Positions 22,538 to 36,102 of a stretch of 64,000 nucleotides of DNA are shown one piece after another. The stretch spans positions 62,001-126,000 of the forward strand of contig JAJIRX010000714.1 in the NCBI GenBank assembly GCA_023853785.1. The letters are read 5' to 3'. This stretch comes from Psilocybe azurescens (lineage: Eukaryota > Basidiomycota > Agaricomycetes > Agaricales > Agrocybaceae). The position numbers and the translations under genes are program-made. Positions within the stretch are counted from its first letter, which is position 1. Each line of letters begins with the position of its first letter. The notes under the pieces are model-generated. The model was not told the origin of the DNA and searched no databases. It was given only the letters and a program-made list of their open reading frames with translations.

Positions 22538-25081
22538 CTACCACCGCAGCATCTCACCATACATATTTGGCCTCTCGCCCCGTACGTACGACTCAAAGAT
22601 GCGTTTGAGTACCGTCGCCCAATCCAGATCACGTCGATCATCCTCCACGCTGTCTTCATAGTCTCCCTCTGAGTGATGCAGATGAGCTTTCGGTGGCGTT
22701 TCAGGCCGACGGAGAGCACGACGGGCGGCGCGCTCGCCATCTGCAAACCGCGGTCCCAGATCGGGCCAATTCCGTGCAGGGTCGAAAGGCTTCCACCTAT
22801 AGAATTGACATAATTAAATTAACTGAAAGCTCGGAGGCGAAATCTCGAAGACATGACAGGACGCACCAAAAATTGTGGAAGTGATAAGAATAGGCACCTC
22901 TGAAGAAGCCTTCGAAACCTAGTGCTTGAGGAGCGGCGCTGTCAGTCGACGGGGTGTCAAAGAACTGCTCAAAACTATCATTAGAAGCAATTTAGGTTAG
23001 TCTTCGAAGACGCATGACAAACAAACGATCAAAGCTTACCTTGTGAAAAATGGCTGAGGTGGACGCATATGTTGATGGTCTTCAGTTATAAGCCAAGCAG
23101 AATCAAACAACGCATCCGGTAGTCGCATCAGCAGACCCTCTAGATAAGCCTCTTTGGTGTATTTCGAAACAGTCATAGGGTGAAAATCCAAATTGTTTTT
23201 CAACGCCGTCCGGAAGAGGAATTTTCCCAACGCAGAGTTCTTGTTCAGATGTAGCACGGCCGTATTGTACTTCTCGAGTCGTGACCAACGATAAGCGAAC
23301 GCGCCTTTCCAGCCCCAGAGTTCTTCCCAGTCACGTAGAAATATGGTGTCTGCGTCTAGATAAATACCTCCAAAACGATGACATAGGACGAAGCGGGCCA
23401 TGTCCGATAGAATAACAGACAGTCGGTCATAACTTGACAAGGATTTCGAGCCAGCGCGGTTAATCATATCGTCCTCCCTTGTCGCCGTTGAAAGGTATGC
23501 AGTGGCGTTTTCGTCCGGAGCACCTGCTCGATTTTCTTTCAGTTTGTGGGGAACCGGAATAACATATCCCGCCGAATTGAAAAGATCTCTCGATCGCCAT
23601 TCATCTTTGAGCTCGGGAACACCGTCTAACTGCTCCGTCGTGTTCCACATTTTGAAATGAATGATGTCCTTGAACCGGGGGTGAAGGAAGGGTGAAGCCC
23701 ATGGATTGGATTTTAGCTGAGCATACATGTCACGGACGGCTGCAGGATTTGGTACAGCAGCGGCAGGACCAGGATTAATCCATAACCAAAATTGAGGCCT
23801 ACAAACCCCGTTAGATGGATACTCATTGAGATGTAGACCGGTGTTTTGGGTGAATAGGAATGAAAGGATGGCGAGGTATGGTTTGTCTGTAAAGGGACCT
23901 GTCCAGAACATGTGGAATATCCGAGGGTTTTCTGGGTCGCATTGGGAAGGAGCGGTGGATGCAGGGTGATATGAGATAGGATTTGATAATTCGATAGGAG
24001 GCGTCTCCCACTCTACACCCCGCCGTTTGGATAGCCCACTATCAGGGTCGGCGTTGGGGTCTTCGGTTATGGTTACCTGAGCTTTGCGATAGCTGGGTCC
24101 TGTATCCTCGTCCAGTCCACGCGCAATCAGCGCACTGCTTGAATTGCTGAGCTGCTCAATGTAGATATATTTCCAATCGTCCATATTTCCTCTCCGCACT
24201 CTTCTGCCATTATCGAGGCCAGCACCGACACGTAGCACTTCTAAACAATCGCGTACGTACTTTGATAATAGATGCCCAGTTAGCCCGATACATGGCCATG
24301 ACAGGGGCCGCAGCACATACCTTCTTTTCCGAGAAATCACAATGTTCCATCACGACGTCTAAATCGGCAACACTTCCTGGCACCGGGCGTGGTGGGTATG
24401 CGATGTTTTCAGGTGAGCTTTGGATATCAAGGTAAATTCGTTTGGAGCCTGTTCCTCGAGTCTCTGTCGCATATGGTCCTTGATGTAAATGTGAAGACCG
24501 TCTGGGAGGTAGTGCAGGATTCTCGAGAGGAGACCTTAGTCGCAGTTGCTCAGGGACTGGGAATGGGGTTTATACATAATTGAAGGGGTATAAAATTAGA
24601 GTTGAGACATACCTCTTTGCCGACTTGGATAATGACCACTCGTTACCTCCCATTTCCATATCCGCTGCAAGTCCTCCCTTCTGAAAATGAGCGTAGGTGG
24701 ATCTGTGGTGAAAGGCCCTGGCCACCGCTTGGCATGTGTCCCAAACCGTTTCGCTAAGGCGAACACGAAGAACATGAGAAACAGTATTGATACACATAGC
24801 ATAAAGGATCCTCTTTTGCGACCAAACCGCGACATGCTGAAATGGTGCAGCCGCCGAGGGTTAATAAAGAAGATGCGCAGCCGCCGCGTTGAGAACCCAG
24901 GTATTCGTAGTGAGACAGAAATCCACCAGGGCGACTGTTGCATTCTACTTGTCGCGGCATACTTCTCCTGTACGGCGGAGGACGAGGAATAGACGGGGAG
25001 AGGAGCATTGCTGAAAGAAAGACGGCCTCGATGGTGGCCGTTCTGGCGTTGTGGTTTTGGATAGTAGGCAGATGTTGCCAT
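22538..25081 (-). CDS. Glycosyltransferase with DXD motif (GT32-like), type II membrane protein
   Basis: ATG 25081 starts a basic cytoplasmic tail (MATSAYYPKPQRQNG...), with one membrane span at SFMLCVSILFLMFFVFALA and a lumenal domain, the topology of Golgi glycosyltransferases. After a spacer with QRVPEQLRLRSPLENPALPP, the catalytic part reads RIFHMFWTGPFTDKPYLAILSFL, FWLWINPGPAA, SYDRLSVILSDMARFVLCHRFGGIYLDADTIFLRDWEEL, where LDADT is the DXD metal and nucleotide-sugar motif of the sugar-binding region family (GT32/Och1-like fold). C-terminal exons give FEQFFDTPS, FEGFFRGAYSYHFHNFW and an end at MYGEMLRW (TAG 22538-22540). It probably transfers mannose or another hexose to glycans or sphingolipids in the Golgi; donor and acceptor cannot be told. 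No frame break seen. Confidence 0.85.
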
Positions 25082-25457
25082 GGGCAAATATATATACTAT
25101 ATATTGCACAGGGACAACAAGGAAAGCCAAAGACTAGTTTATGAGAAGACGCGGGTTAAGAGGAATTATGAATGCGGCACTGATGGTCTGACCGCCAGCA
25201 CGGTTTGTTTTCGAAATTTCCGTCCGTGAGATATGATGGAACCGCAAATTTACCTCCGTTTGGCAGCCATACCATTCCTCCACGCGACGAGAATATAAAT
25301 ACATACTTTAACGGGATAGTCCTTTCCCGCTCAGTGTCTTTGACTCGAAAATGTTGTTCAATGACTTCGATTCTATATATTCACATCGTGCAAAGGCAAA
25401 GGCTACGGAAGGAGCACGTCTATCATACAAATTTTCTGGTCTTGGCACCATTGGCTC
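25082..25457. other. Intergenic, 376 bp
   Basis: Holds the GT32 promoter, with a short alternating TA tract just upstream of the ATG (about 25089-25105), and the 3' side of pyruvate kinase. No coding exon recognised. Confidence 0.5.
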
Positions 25458-27703
25458 TTACGCGGAACCCAGTGGTTGCAACTCCAAATCAGCACTGTCA
25501 GTGGGCACCGAAAGCACACGTAGGGTGTTGGTGTGACCAAGGCCACCCTTCCATCCTTGTACAGCAACAATGGTGGATCCGGGGGTGATGATGTTCAACG
25601 CGAGTGCGCTGCGCAGACCGAACCGAATTCGGTTGTCCACCTGGAGAATCGTTTTAGCACGGTCTGAAAACCCCACAATAGAAGTCAGAAGCTCACGTCA
25701 GTCTGCCATTGGTGGGTCTCGATGCCTCTGGGTTCAGGGTACCAGAATGGATAGCAACCTCGGTGCAAGTGAATTTGTCTCGATGTTTGCTGGTTGCGGG
25801 TGACTGCGCAAATGTATTAATGTCAAAGCTTCCCGAGTCAAGTAGAATAGAGCGAACCAGTGATGATGGGCACAGAAGGGCGATATTTAGAAACTAGACG
25901 GGCAGTATTTCCACTAGTCGAGAGAACGATAATAGCACTCGCTCCTTGCTCGGAAGCGGCGGCGACGGCAGCCATAGCCACGGTTTCGGCAGTCTCAGTA
26001 GGGCGGGGTTGGATCGACCTGATATCGTCATAAAGAGGCGGGTAGCAGATAGCGGCTTCAGCCAAAAGGCAAGTTTCAGCCATCATGAGAACTTCGGGAA
26101 TATTCAATCTCAATTTAAAATCGTCTGCGAAGAAGGGGACTCACCAGATTGAATAGGATAGTTGCCCTTTGCGGTCTCTCCGGACAACATCACGCAGTCA
26201 GCTCCGTCGAGAACAGCGTTGGCGACATCACTGACTTCAGCGCGAGTGGGCCTGGGGTTGTACTGAACTGCAATTTAGAAATGATAGATACGTTATTTGG
26301 AAAAACTCTTTACCGTCATAGACTGAAGAAACGCAGAATAAGATTATGTTCTTCAGGAACCAAATAAGAGACGCACCTCAAGCATTTGTGTTGCGACAAT
26401 GATAGGTTTTCCAACGATGTTGCACTTCGCAATCATCATTTTCTGGGCCAAGAATACTTGACTGGCGGGTATTTCAATGCCAAGATCTCCACGGGCAACC
26501 ATAACACCATCGGTCTCCTTCAAAATCTCGTCAAAGTTGGCGACACCTTGCTCATTCTCGATCTTGACAATGATCTTGACGTTGGCGCCGTCAGGTCCAA
26601 GGACTGTACGGATATCGCGGACATCTTGTCCTCGGCGAATAAACGATGCAAAGATCATGTCGACGCCATTCTTAACGCCAAATTGCAAGTCTGCCTTATC
26701 CTTGTCAGACAGAGCAGGGAGATCGACGTCGGTTTTGGGAAGGTTGACACCTTTGCGAGACGAGATGTTTCCTGTGTTCAGGGTGCGAACTCGGACGTTG
26801 GGTCCATCGATCGCTATAACCAACAAGGAAAGGATGCCGTCGTCGACGTAGATGAGCTTTCCGGGGGCAGTAACTTTAGGAAGGTTGGCCTAGTAAAAAT
26901 GAGTTTTTCAAGTGATTGTGGGAGGGGATACAACACACATAGTCAACCCACATAACTTGGTCATCGCAAAGTTCGCTATATTTGGGATCGGTAGAGATGG
27001 TAAATTCGTGGCCAGCGGGAATGGGCCACTATCAGATAATCTTAAACATATGAAAAACGGAAGTAATTGATCGAAAGTGACGTACGTCTTTGCCCTCCCT
27101 TGTCAAACCCGTGCGAATCTCAGGTCCTTTCTGCAAACCTATGTTAACTGATTGCTGTAAGGAAAAAGGGAGGCCAGAGTTAGCTTACAGTGTCAAGAGC
27201 AATGGCGACCGGACGTCCAGTGGGGTCCTCTGATTGAGACTTAGCACAGAAAACCTAGAGGCAGCCTATAAACGCGTACCAGCAATCATCTTCCTGGTGT
27301 TGTCAATGACACTCTGGTGGTATTCGTATGAACCATGGGAGAAGTTCATGCGAACTAAAACGGGGCGTTAAAACATCAAACTTGCAATGGACAGAATGGC
27401 ACACGCACCAACATTGACACCAGCGCGCCTCAGCTCGGCCAATTTCTCGACAGTGTTGACCTTGGGGCCTGTAAAAGGGTGAGGAATAGAGAAACATTTT
27501 GCAAACCTCGATAAAACATACCAATGGTGGCGATAATGGAGGTCTGAAAATGACAATCAAATTAGACACCGCAGACTGTTATTGTTGCAGAAGGTGTATA
27601 CCTTGCGCTTGTGCTTGTTCTCCTCGGTTGCTAGAGGAGCATGCTCGGTGCTCAAGGTCGAGTTCCACTCGAGTTGAGAGCGAATTCCGTCAGTAGGATA
27701 CAT
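25458..27703 (-). CDS. PYK1: Pyruvate kinase
   Basis: Last step of glycolysis: phosphoenolpyruvate plus ADP to pyruvate plus ATP, cytosolic homotetramer. ATG 27703 gives [20 protein letters not shown], then after introns [58 protein letters not shown], the B domain, [17 protein letters not shown], the signature [18 protein letters not shown] with its catalytic Lys, [13 protein letters not shown] (Asp/Glu metal ligands), [43 protein letters not shown] and the C-terminal allosteric domain [24 protein letters not shown]. It ends at TAA 25458-25460. Ten or so introns are all in phase. A TATAAAA about 180 bp upstream of the ATG fits high expression. Confidence 0.97.
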
Positions 27704-29937
27704 GGTGGATGAAAGAAAGGGATGTTCTGGGGAAGGTCAAGAACAAAAGATGGAAGTAAGCGGAGGTAGAGGGATGAGGATCAAAAGTTTTTATGAAACT
27801 TTTGGTTTTTGTTGCTAATCGCTAATCGATAAGATGCGGTGCACGTTTGAGCAGGGATCATCAAGAATTATTTTAATTGGGGCCCTTTTATATCGGCCGT
27901 GGTGTTCGTATCTCCAATACAGTACCGGCGCCCAACTCAGACTGTCTATAACTTTGTCTCTAATCTATCAACGTTTCATACCATCCACTCTTTTTCTCTC
28001 TCGTTCACTCCCATTACTGTCCAGTGTCTTATAGTCCTGCAAATCTTATCACAATCGATGCTCATTGGACTCTGAACACACTTGGCACAATCTTAGGGGA
28101 CGAAGCAGAGTACCGCTACTCCTTAAATAACACTCTGCGGCCCAATCGCAATGCGAAACATTCATGGAATGAAGAGTATTTAGACTTTAGCGTATGAGTA
28201 CCTCCAGCTGGAGGAATACCACTCAGGTTCTACAGGTCGGATCGCGGTAGATTGTTCTACTGCTCTCCCCAAAAGATTGCTAGACGAGTACTAATTACCA
28301 ATTCATGCGAAATTAGACAATACGTATACCCGGATTCTATAGCAAAACGGCTCAATCGACTCGGACCATGACATCCGATTGCAACTCTGCGTAGAGCTAC
28401 CCCAGAGCTACTCGGTACGAGTCGTGCCTAACACCACTGATGATCCGAGTGCACTACCAGTGTCCAAAGTGAACGCCATTGACCCTAGCAATTCCTTCGC
28501 AAACACGTGAGTGATAATTACCAATCATTTTCCCATTCGCCTAAAGTTGGACTTCAACGTTGCTTCGATAAATTGTCAACAAACACTCGTGTGTAGGCTT
28601 GGTGTAGGCACTTGTTGAAATCTCGTCGCCCAATTGCTTGGGTCAATAGTGTTCATTGTCTTCCACCAATCCGGATTAACATATTTTTATACAAACATTG
28701 CGCGAGACTCTTAATTTCCAAAATCTTCAAATGCATTCGTCTTGGTTCACACAGGAAGTTGCCCTCAAAGCGTATCTGGCGGACAGTTGGCAATCCGGAG
28801 ACCCGGTCCTTTCTCTCTGGAGTCTGGATAGTGCACGTCCTGGATGTCATTTTGTTCTGAACTTTGGGACTATCAGACTCGTCTGGATAGAACGTTAGGT
28901 ATGTCCTGCTCCACACAGCTCTGTCAATCTATTTCATGCATCGTTCTTTGTTTATTTTCTCAACGCTACCTCTGATATTATTTTATCCCAACAACTGTCA
29001 GATGAACCGACACGTAGAACATTCTGAGGATGGTACGTATGTGATGGCACAATGCATGCATTAACCCTGCTTGCGTGGATGGATAATCTATATCATGTTT
29101 AAGGTTATATCTGTCTTCAGGTCAGTTGCCAGGCGTGAAGGTGATCCGGAAAACTTCATAACACGTACTATGTATCGATTCTAGATGCATTCTGACTAAA
29201 AAGAAAGTGGTTCAGACGCTGAAGTGTAAGGAATTCCTCTTCTGCTACTTATATTCACCCGATGAAAATAGGTACAAAACAAAGATACTTTTGAGCAAGG
29301 TATATCTTGTTTCAAGACCAGTTTGCAAGTAACGCTGACATTCCCAAAGACCCAGATTACTTCTTGCGACAAACAGCCGGACGATACCTGTCAGGATGAG
29401 TTTTCCGGATTCAGACAACTCGACAGCTGAAATTCGCTGAGAATCTCCTGTCTACCGCCATGCATGAAGGGCTTCTCATTTTTATTTTGAATACCTACAC
29501 GCGGGCACGGACCTCACGTCGGTTGTGCTGTATCGCTCGAACGCCTAACGCGATATATCACCGCAACCACGGGTAATACAGATATGATTTAAACTGAAAT
29601 CGGTCATTAGAACGGAAATACGCCGTTGCCATTTTACGGCGCGACGTCGAACGCTTCCAGAATGTATCGGAGAAGCCTAACTCACCCAAATTGAAGCTGA
29701 GAGCCACATGGCAGGATACGCTTATAAAGTCAAAATTAAACATGGGTCTCATCGAAAGAACAGTATATCGCACAATATGCGGTACATACATCGTAAAGAT
29801 ATCTTTGTGTCATGAATGAAGGCCATACGGTTTTAACATTGTTTGTAAATGCTGAACAGTAATCAATTAAAAATAACAATATCCCCTTTACAATGCAACA
29901 TAGACAACGTTAACTAAATATACAATCCTTCGTCCAT
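27704..29937. other. 2.2 kb without a confident gene; contains coding-like exon fragments
   Basis: Holds the pyruvate kinase promoter, including TATAAAA on the minus strand at 27886-27892. Plus-strand segments at about 28040-28190, 28225-28290, 28342-28506 and 28690-28898 look like exons (listed separately). The remainder, 28900-29937, has only short open frames and ends with the 3' side of MCM3. Confidence 0.45.
28040..28898 (+). pseudogene. Coding-like exon series of unknown function (unresolved gene or remnant)
   Basis: No family was recognised with confidence. Segments with protein-like composition: about 28042-28191 (DAHWTLNTLGTILGDEAEYR, then LNNTLRPNRNAKHSWNEEYLDFS, followed by GTATGA), 28226-28287 (FYRSDRGRLFYCSP), 28342-28505 (NGSIDSDHDIRLQLCVELPQ, SYSVRVVPNTTDDPSALPVS, KVNAIDPSNSFANT, followed by GTGAGT) and 28698-28898 (MHSSWFTQEVALKAYLADSW, then GDPVLSLWSLDSARPG). 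The NxxxxHSWNEEYLDFSV pattern recalls a C2-domain strand, but this is weak. I could not find a start codon, and phases of the first two junctions do not match, so this may be a decayed gene or one with indel errors. Confidence 0.3.
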
Positions 29938-32703
<2,766 letters not shown>

Positions 32704-34072
32704 GGTGGTGGGAGAGGGATGAAAGTGGTTTTATTCCAAGACTGTTAATTGCAAAACGCGTGGCTGGACGCGCCGCTGACATAATAGTGGAAAAAGAAAG
32801 CTTGCACAAATACAAAGGTACCCACGCTCTCGCCTCCGTCCGCACATTCACCATTTGTATTGTCCCCAGGGTCTACAGAAGCTTTATTCTCTATCATGAA
32901 AGTCTACGTCTATCATACCCATTAATCCCATGCAAAAATATCTCAAGACAGCCCTTAATTCAGTCAGAATTCAGCTATCGAACTGATAAGCTCCTAAGAC
33001 TCCTCTACCTTCTTTAGAGTTCTTTCTGATAGGATTATATTTGATCACCTGTAGACCTTCAACCTATGATATAGGTTTTTGGGACTCTGGGGCCTTCATG
33101 TGACCCGATATATACTGTTATCGGAACGAGGAATCGTTGGGAAATTCTAATTGACCACGCACATCAGAATATAATTCCTGCGATATCTAACCACCATTAA
33201 GTTCGCACGTGTGACGCTCTTCGGACTTCGGAACCTCGGTCTGCCAGCTGGTCTCTGGTTTTCGTGTCCTCTGTCATTTGATCACCTTGCATCATGGAAT
33301 GATTCACACCACAATCTTGTTCGCTTTTGAGCTCAAATTTAGTCGTCACTGAGCTCATGGGAACCTTCCTGGAGTTAAAAGTTACAAGTCAAGAGAAGTC
33401 AACGGACTGTACAATTATGTCACTGTCCGGCAGGTCTCAATTTCCAGAAGCAGTTCTTTTGCAGAGGTAAAGTCCAGGTTTATAGCCCTATGACGAGTGG
33501 GGAGAGGAAACCTTGGGGCCTTCTCAAGACCTCTGAATAACATGGGATATATACTGATAATATAACAATACCCTTAATGGAGTTCGCCACTGGATACGTA
33601 GAAGCCGAGGTTAATGCTGCTCATCATTTCGGGCTTGACGTAGACAGCTTCTACTCTAGAATAGTTCCATGCCAATAAAAACTTTTGATGTGAAAACACC
33701 AGAGGAAAGAAATTTGGATTGCTAGCTCTTCGCCTCAACAATGCGGGACCTGACAACCGCATGACGAAGCATAGTGAATCCTACGTATGTGTACAACAAA
33801 AGTAGATGAACCTAGATGAAAGAATGTAAAGTTCTATCAAAGACTGTCGAGAGAGAACTGTAGCTAAAGTAAAGGTGTTTAAAGAGCGTCAGGCAACAGG
33901 TCGCCACGAAATCAAAGTTAAAGGGTTGGTCGGATCAAGGTGTGTGGGTAGTAGACAATTTTGGTGCTCCCTAAGCGAAGTAGAATGAAATACAACAATA
34001 ACTGAAAAGCTAGATGAGAGCAGATTTTAATTGGCTGGAGTCGCAAACCGCACCTTGCAGCATCAGGGTTCA
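32704..34072. other. 1.37 kb intergenic, no gene recognised
   Basis: Contains the MCM3 promoter with MCB-like sites at 32756-32774. The rest is AT-rich with only short frames in all phases. It ends in the 3' side of the repeat-peptide gene. Confidence 0.5.
32756..32774. promoter_or_regulatory. Two MCB-like (ACGCGT / ACGCGCC) elements upstream of MCM3
   Basis: ACGCGT at 32756-32761 and ACGCGCC at 32768-32774 lie 53-71 bp upstream of the MCM3 start. ACGCGN is the core bound by the MBF (Mbp1/Res-type) G1/S factor in ascomycete yeasts; its use in this basidiomycete is inferred. Confidence 0.45.
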
Positions 34073-34652
34073 CTAGGCCTGATTTTCTGTCCGTCTCCAA
34101 TCAACATCTCCACGTGCAATGTTTTCCGACCGTCTCCAATCGACGTTGGCACGAGCATTATTCTCTGACCGTCTCCAATCGACATTTCCCCGAGCATCAT
34201 TCTCTGACCGTCTCCAATCAACGTTTCCGCGGGCATTGTTCTTTGACCGTCTCCAGTCGACGTTGCCTCGAGCATCGTTCTCAGAACGTCTCCAATCGAC
34301 ATTGCCCCGAGCATCATTCTCTGAACGTTTCCAGTCAACATTGCCCCGAGCGTCGTTCTCTGAACGCTTCCAGTCGACATTGGCACGAGAGTCGTTTTCC
34401 GACCGTTTCCAATCGACGTTGCCGCGAGACTCATTCTCTGAACGTCTCCAATCGACATCGCCGCGAGGGATCTCTGAGCGTTTCCAGTCGACATTTCCCC
34501 GAGCTAGATTGTCAGCTTCGGGAACCTAGAAAGGTAGAAATAACTTAGTTTGGAGATGGCTGGAGGGATACATAACTCACAGGGGCAGCTGCCACTGTCG
34601 AGGTCAAAAGGAATAACCATATTGCAGTAAGGTAACGTGAATTGAACAGCAT
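34073..34652 (-). CDS. Secreted repeat peptide precursor, probably kexin-processed (KEP type)
   Basis: Not matched to a named family. Exon 1 (34581-34652) encodes only a signal peptide, MLFNSRYLTAIWLFLLTSTV followed by AAAP; a 55-nt intron (34526-34580) separates it from exon 2 (34073-34525). The 174-residue product then consists of eleven tandem units: VPEADNLARGNVDWKR, SEIPRGDVDWRR, SENESRGNVDWKR, SENDSRANVDWKR, three further SENDARGNVDW units (one ending KR, two RR), SKNNARGNVDWRR, SENDARGNVDWRR, SENNARANVDWRR and SENIARGDVDWRR, then TENQA. Every unit ends VDW plus KR or RR, the dibasic site cut by Golgi kexin (Kex2). Cleavage and trimming of the basic residues would release up to eleven 10-14-residue peptides, four identical (SENDARGNVDW), each with a C-terminal Trp. 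The role could be signalling, surface or defence. No UstY-like or other modifying enzyme was recognised next to it. Confidence 0.85.
34091..34525 (-). repeat. Tandem 39-bp coding repeat array (11 units) of the peptide precursor
   Basis: Units of 39 bp (one of 36 bp, the first of 48 bp) encode the 13-residue repeats. Many differences between units are at third codon positions (GAT/GAC, AAT/AAC, GTC/GTT, CGT/CGG/CGC), while the codons for Asp-Trp and the dibasic pair keep their meaning in all eleven units. Confidence 0.9.
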
Positions 34653-36102
34653 CGCTGGAAGAGAGGGAGGGGTGGAGTTAGTGATGAGGAGGATACTACG
34701 GGTCATTGCTTTTTATGCGTGGTTAAAAACCAGATCAAATCCGTTGATCCCATGTGTTGGAACCTGTTGAGATTCGGTGGGGAGGAGTCGAGCCGTCTTT
34801 CCGCATCAGGTATTTTGGGTACCTTGCCATAAAATTCACATGCAGCATCTGTTTTTGTCCAATTCACAGCATGTGTCTCGCAGTGACAGGCGTCGGGATT
34901 AAACCTCCCGTTGCTGAATCGCAATAAGTGTCCCCGTGGCGCAGTGCGCATGGTTCCATCATAAGAGTAGGGTAATCGAGATTTTTCCAGTTACGTGCCA
35001 GATAAAAGCCTCATTCTTGCATGGCTACGCTAATGATATACGGCCATTGACTTGCATCCCAGACGGAACTGCGGAAACTGGAAACCTCGGAGCCTATGAA
35101 ACCTTTGATAGCGTCAACTTTCCCAGATCAGTGGTGTGCCTTGAATACCTACTTACCAACTCTCACAGTCCCCTTAAATCACGGTGCTTCCCTCTTGATC
35201 GTCCTATCCTACGGATGGATTTGGGCGGTGCCTTCTTCGTAATTTCGGCTCTTTGAACAACCTTCAGCAGAGTAATAGAGTGTAAAATTAACACCTTGTA
35301 CCTCGTCCCACTCCAAGGCTATCAACTGTCGTTAACAAATGTCCGTGGTCATCCAATGACGCCGTCACATTACACTATGGTATGGACTCCGCGAGGATAT
35401 GGACGTCAGTGTTCGTCTTAAACGTTCTAATAGAACCTGTCATTGTCCAAACTGTTACACACACTCTCAAAAACATGGGAACATACCAAAAACAAGATGT
35501 CTTCAAGACGACGGTCCTAGGATACGGATGCTTAATCTGGGGTGTTGTCGGTCGTGAAAGATAACTATCTGCTTCAGGAAGTTTTCACTCGGACGTCTTT
35601 CGGCACATTGTTTGGTTTGAAAATAGCTGGACCTGAAGCCAAGGGAGCGGTTAGCAATCAATGCATTGATAAGTATGAATAGCTTTCAACCAACCTTTTT
35701 TGTTTGCGTAGACCAATCTGTCCAATATTTCCCTGCAGTTTTCGCGACCTGTAGTACAGCCAAACCGAGTCAATGGAGGCAACTGGAGGGATGACAAATT
35801 GACATCCTTTGAGATGATTTGTCTTAACATGAAACGACGCCTGGAACCGGGACCTCTTCTCACACTAGAAGCAACCACCATTATAGACCAACGAAGACCT
35901 GATATCAACGCAATGGAGAACTCCAGCTTTGTTCCTCATGTATTTTTGTGTATGAAAGTGCTTCGGCAAGTTAGATTTGCAACTCCCTACCTTTAGAAGA
36001 TACAGAAAAGTGAAAAGATTCATCGTGTAATTAGCATAGAATGACGACCGGATCATGATGTCATGTTGGCTTTACATAGTGATACAGATAACACGAAAAA
36101 TA
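34653..36102. other. 1.45 kb intergenic, no gene recognised
   Basis: Holds the promoter of the repeat-peptide gene, with a TATA-like ATAAAAAG (minus strand, about 34709-34717) some 57-65 bp before its ATG, then AT-rich sequence and the 3' side of PRP17. A 60-residue open frame at 35382-35564 (plus) with two hydrophobic stretches is not supported by splice context or family features. Confidence 0.45.

Noticed and set aside
33030..33570. Apparent direct repeat (GGGCCTTC... GATATATACTG) in two places about 440 bp apart
   Set aside because: Similarity is limited to about 25 scattered positions; not distinguishable from chance by eye.
34114..34548. Two long plus-strand open frames (144 and 136 residues) through the repeat array
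   Set aside because: They are the antisense shadow of 39-bp repeats, which keep any frame open; they lack a signal peptide and a splice context, while the minus strand has signal peptide, intron and dibasic sites.
34936..35256. 106-residue plus-strand open frame
   Set aside because: It has no ATG at its start (it begins at GTG), no recognised motif and no neighbouring exon.
35382..35564. 60-residue plus-strand open frame with hydrophobic stretches
   Set aside because: Too short to support alone; no clear partner exon was found. It could be a remnant of a membrane protein.
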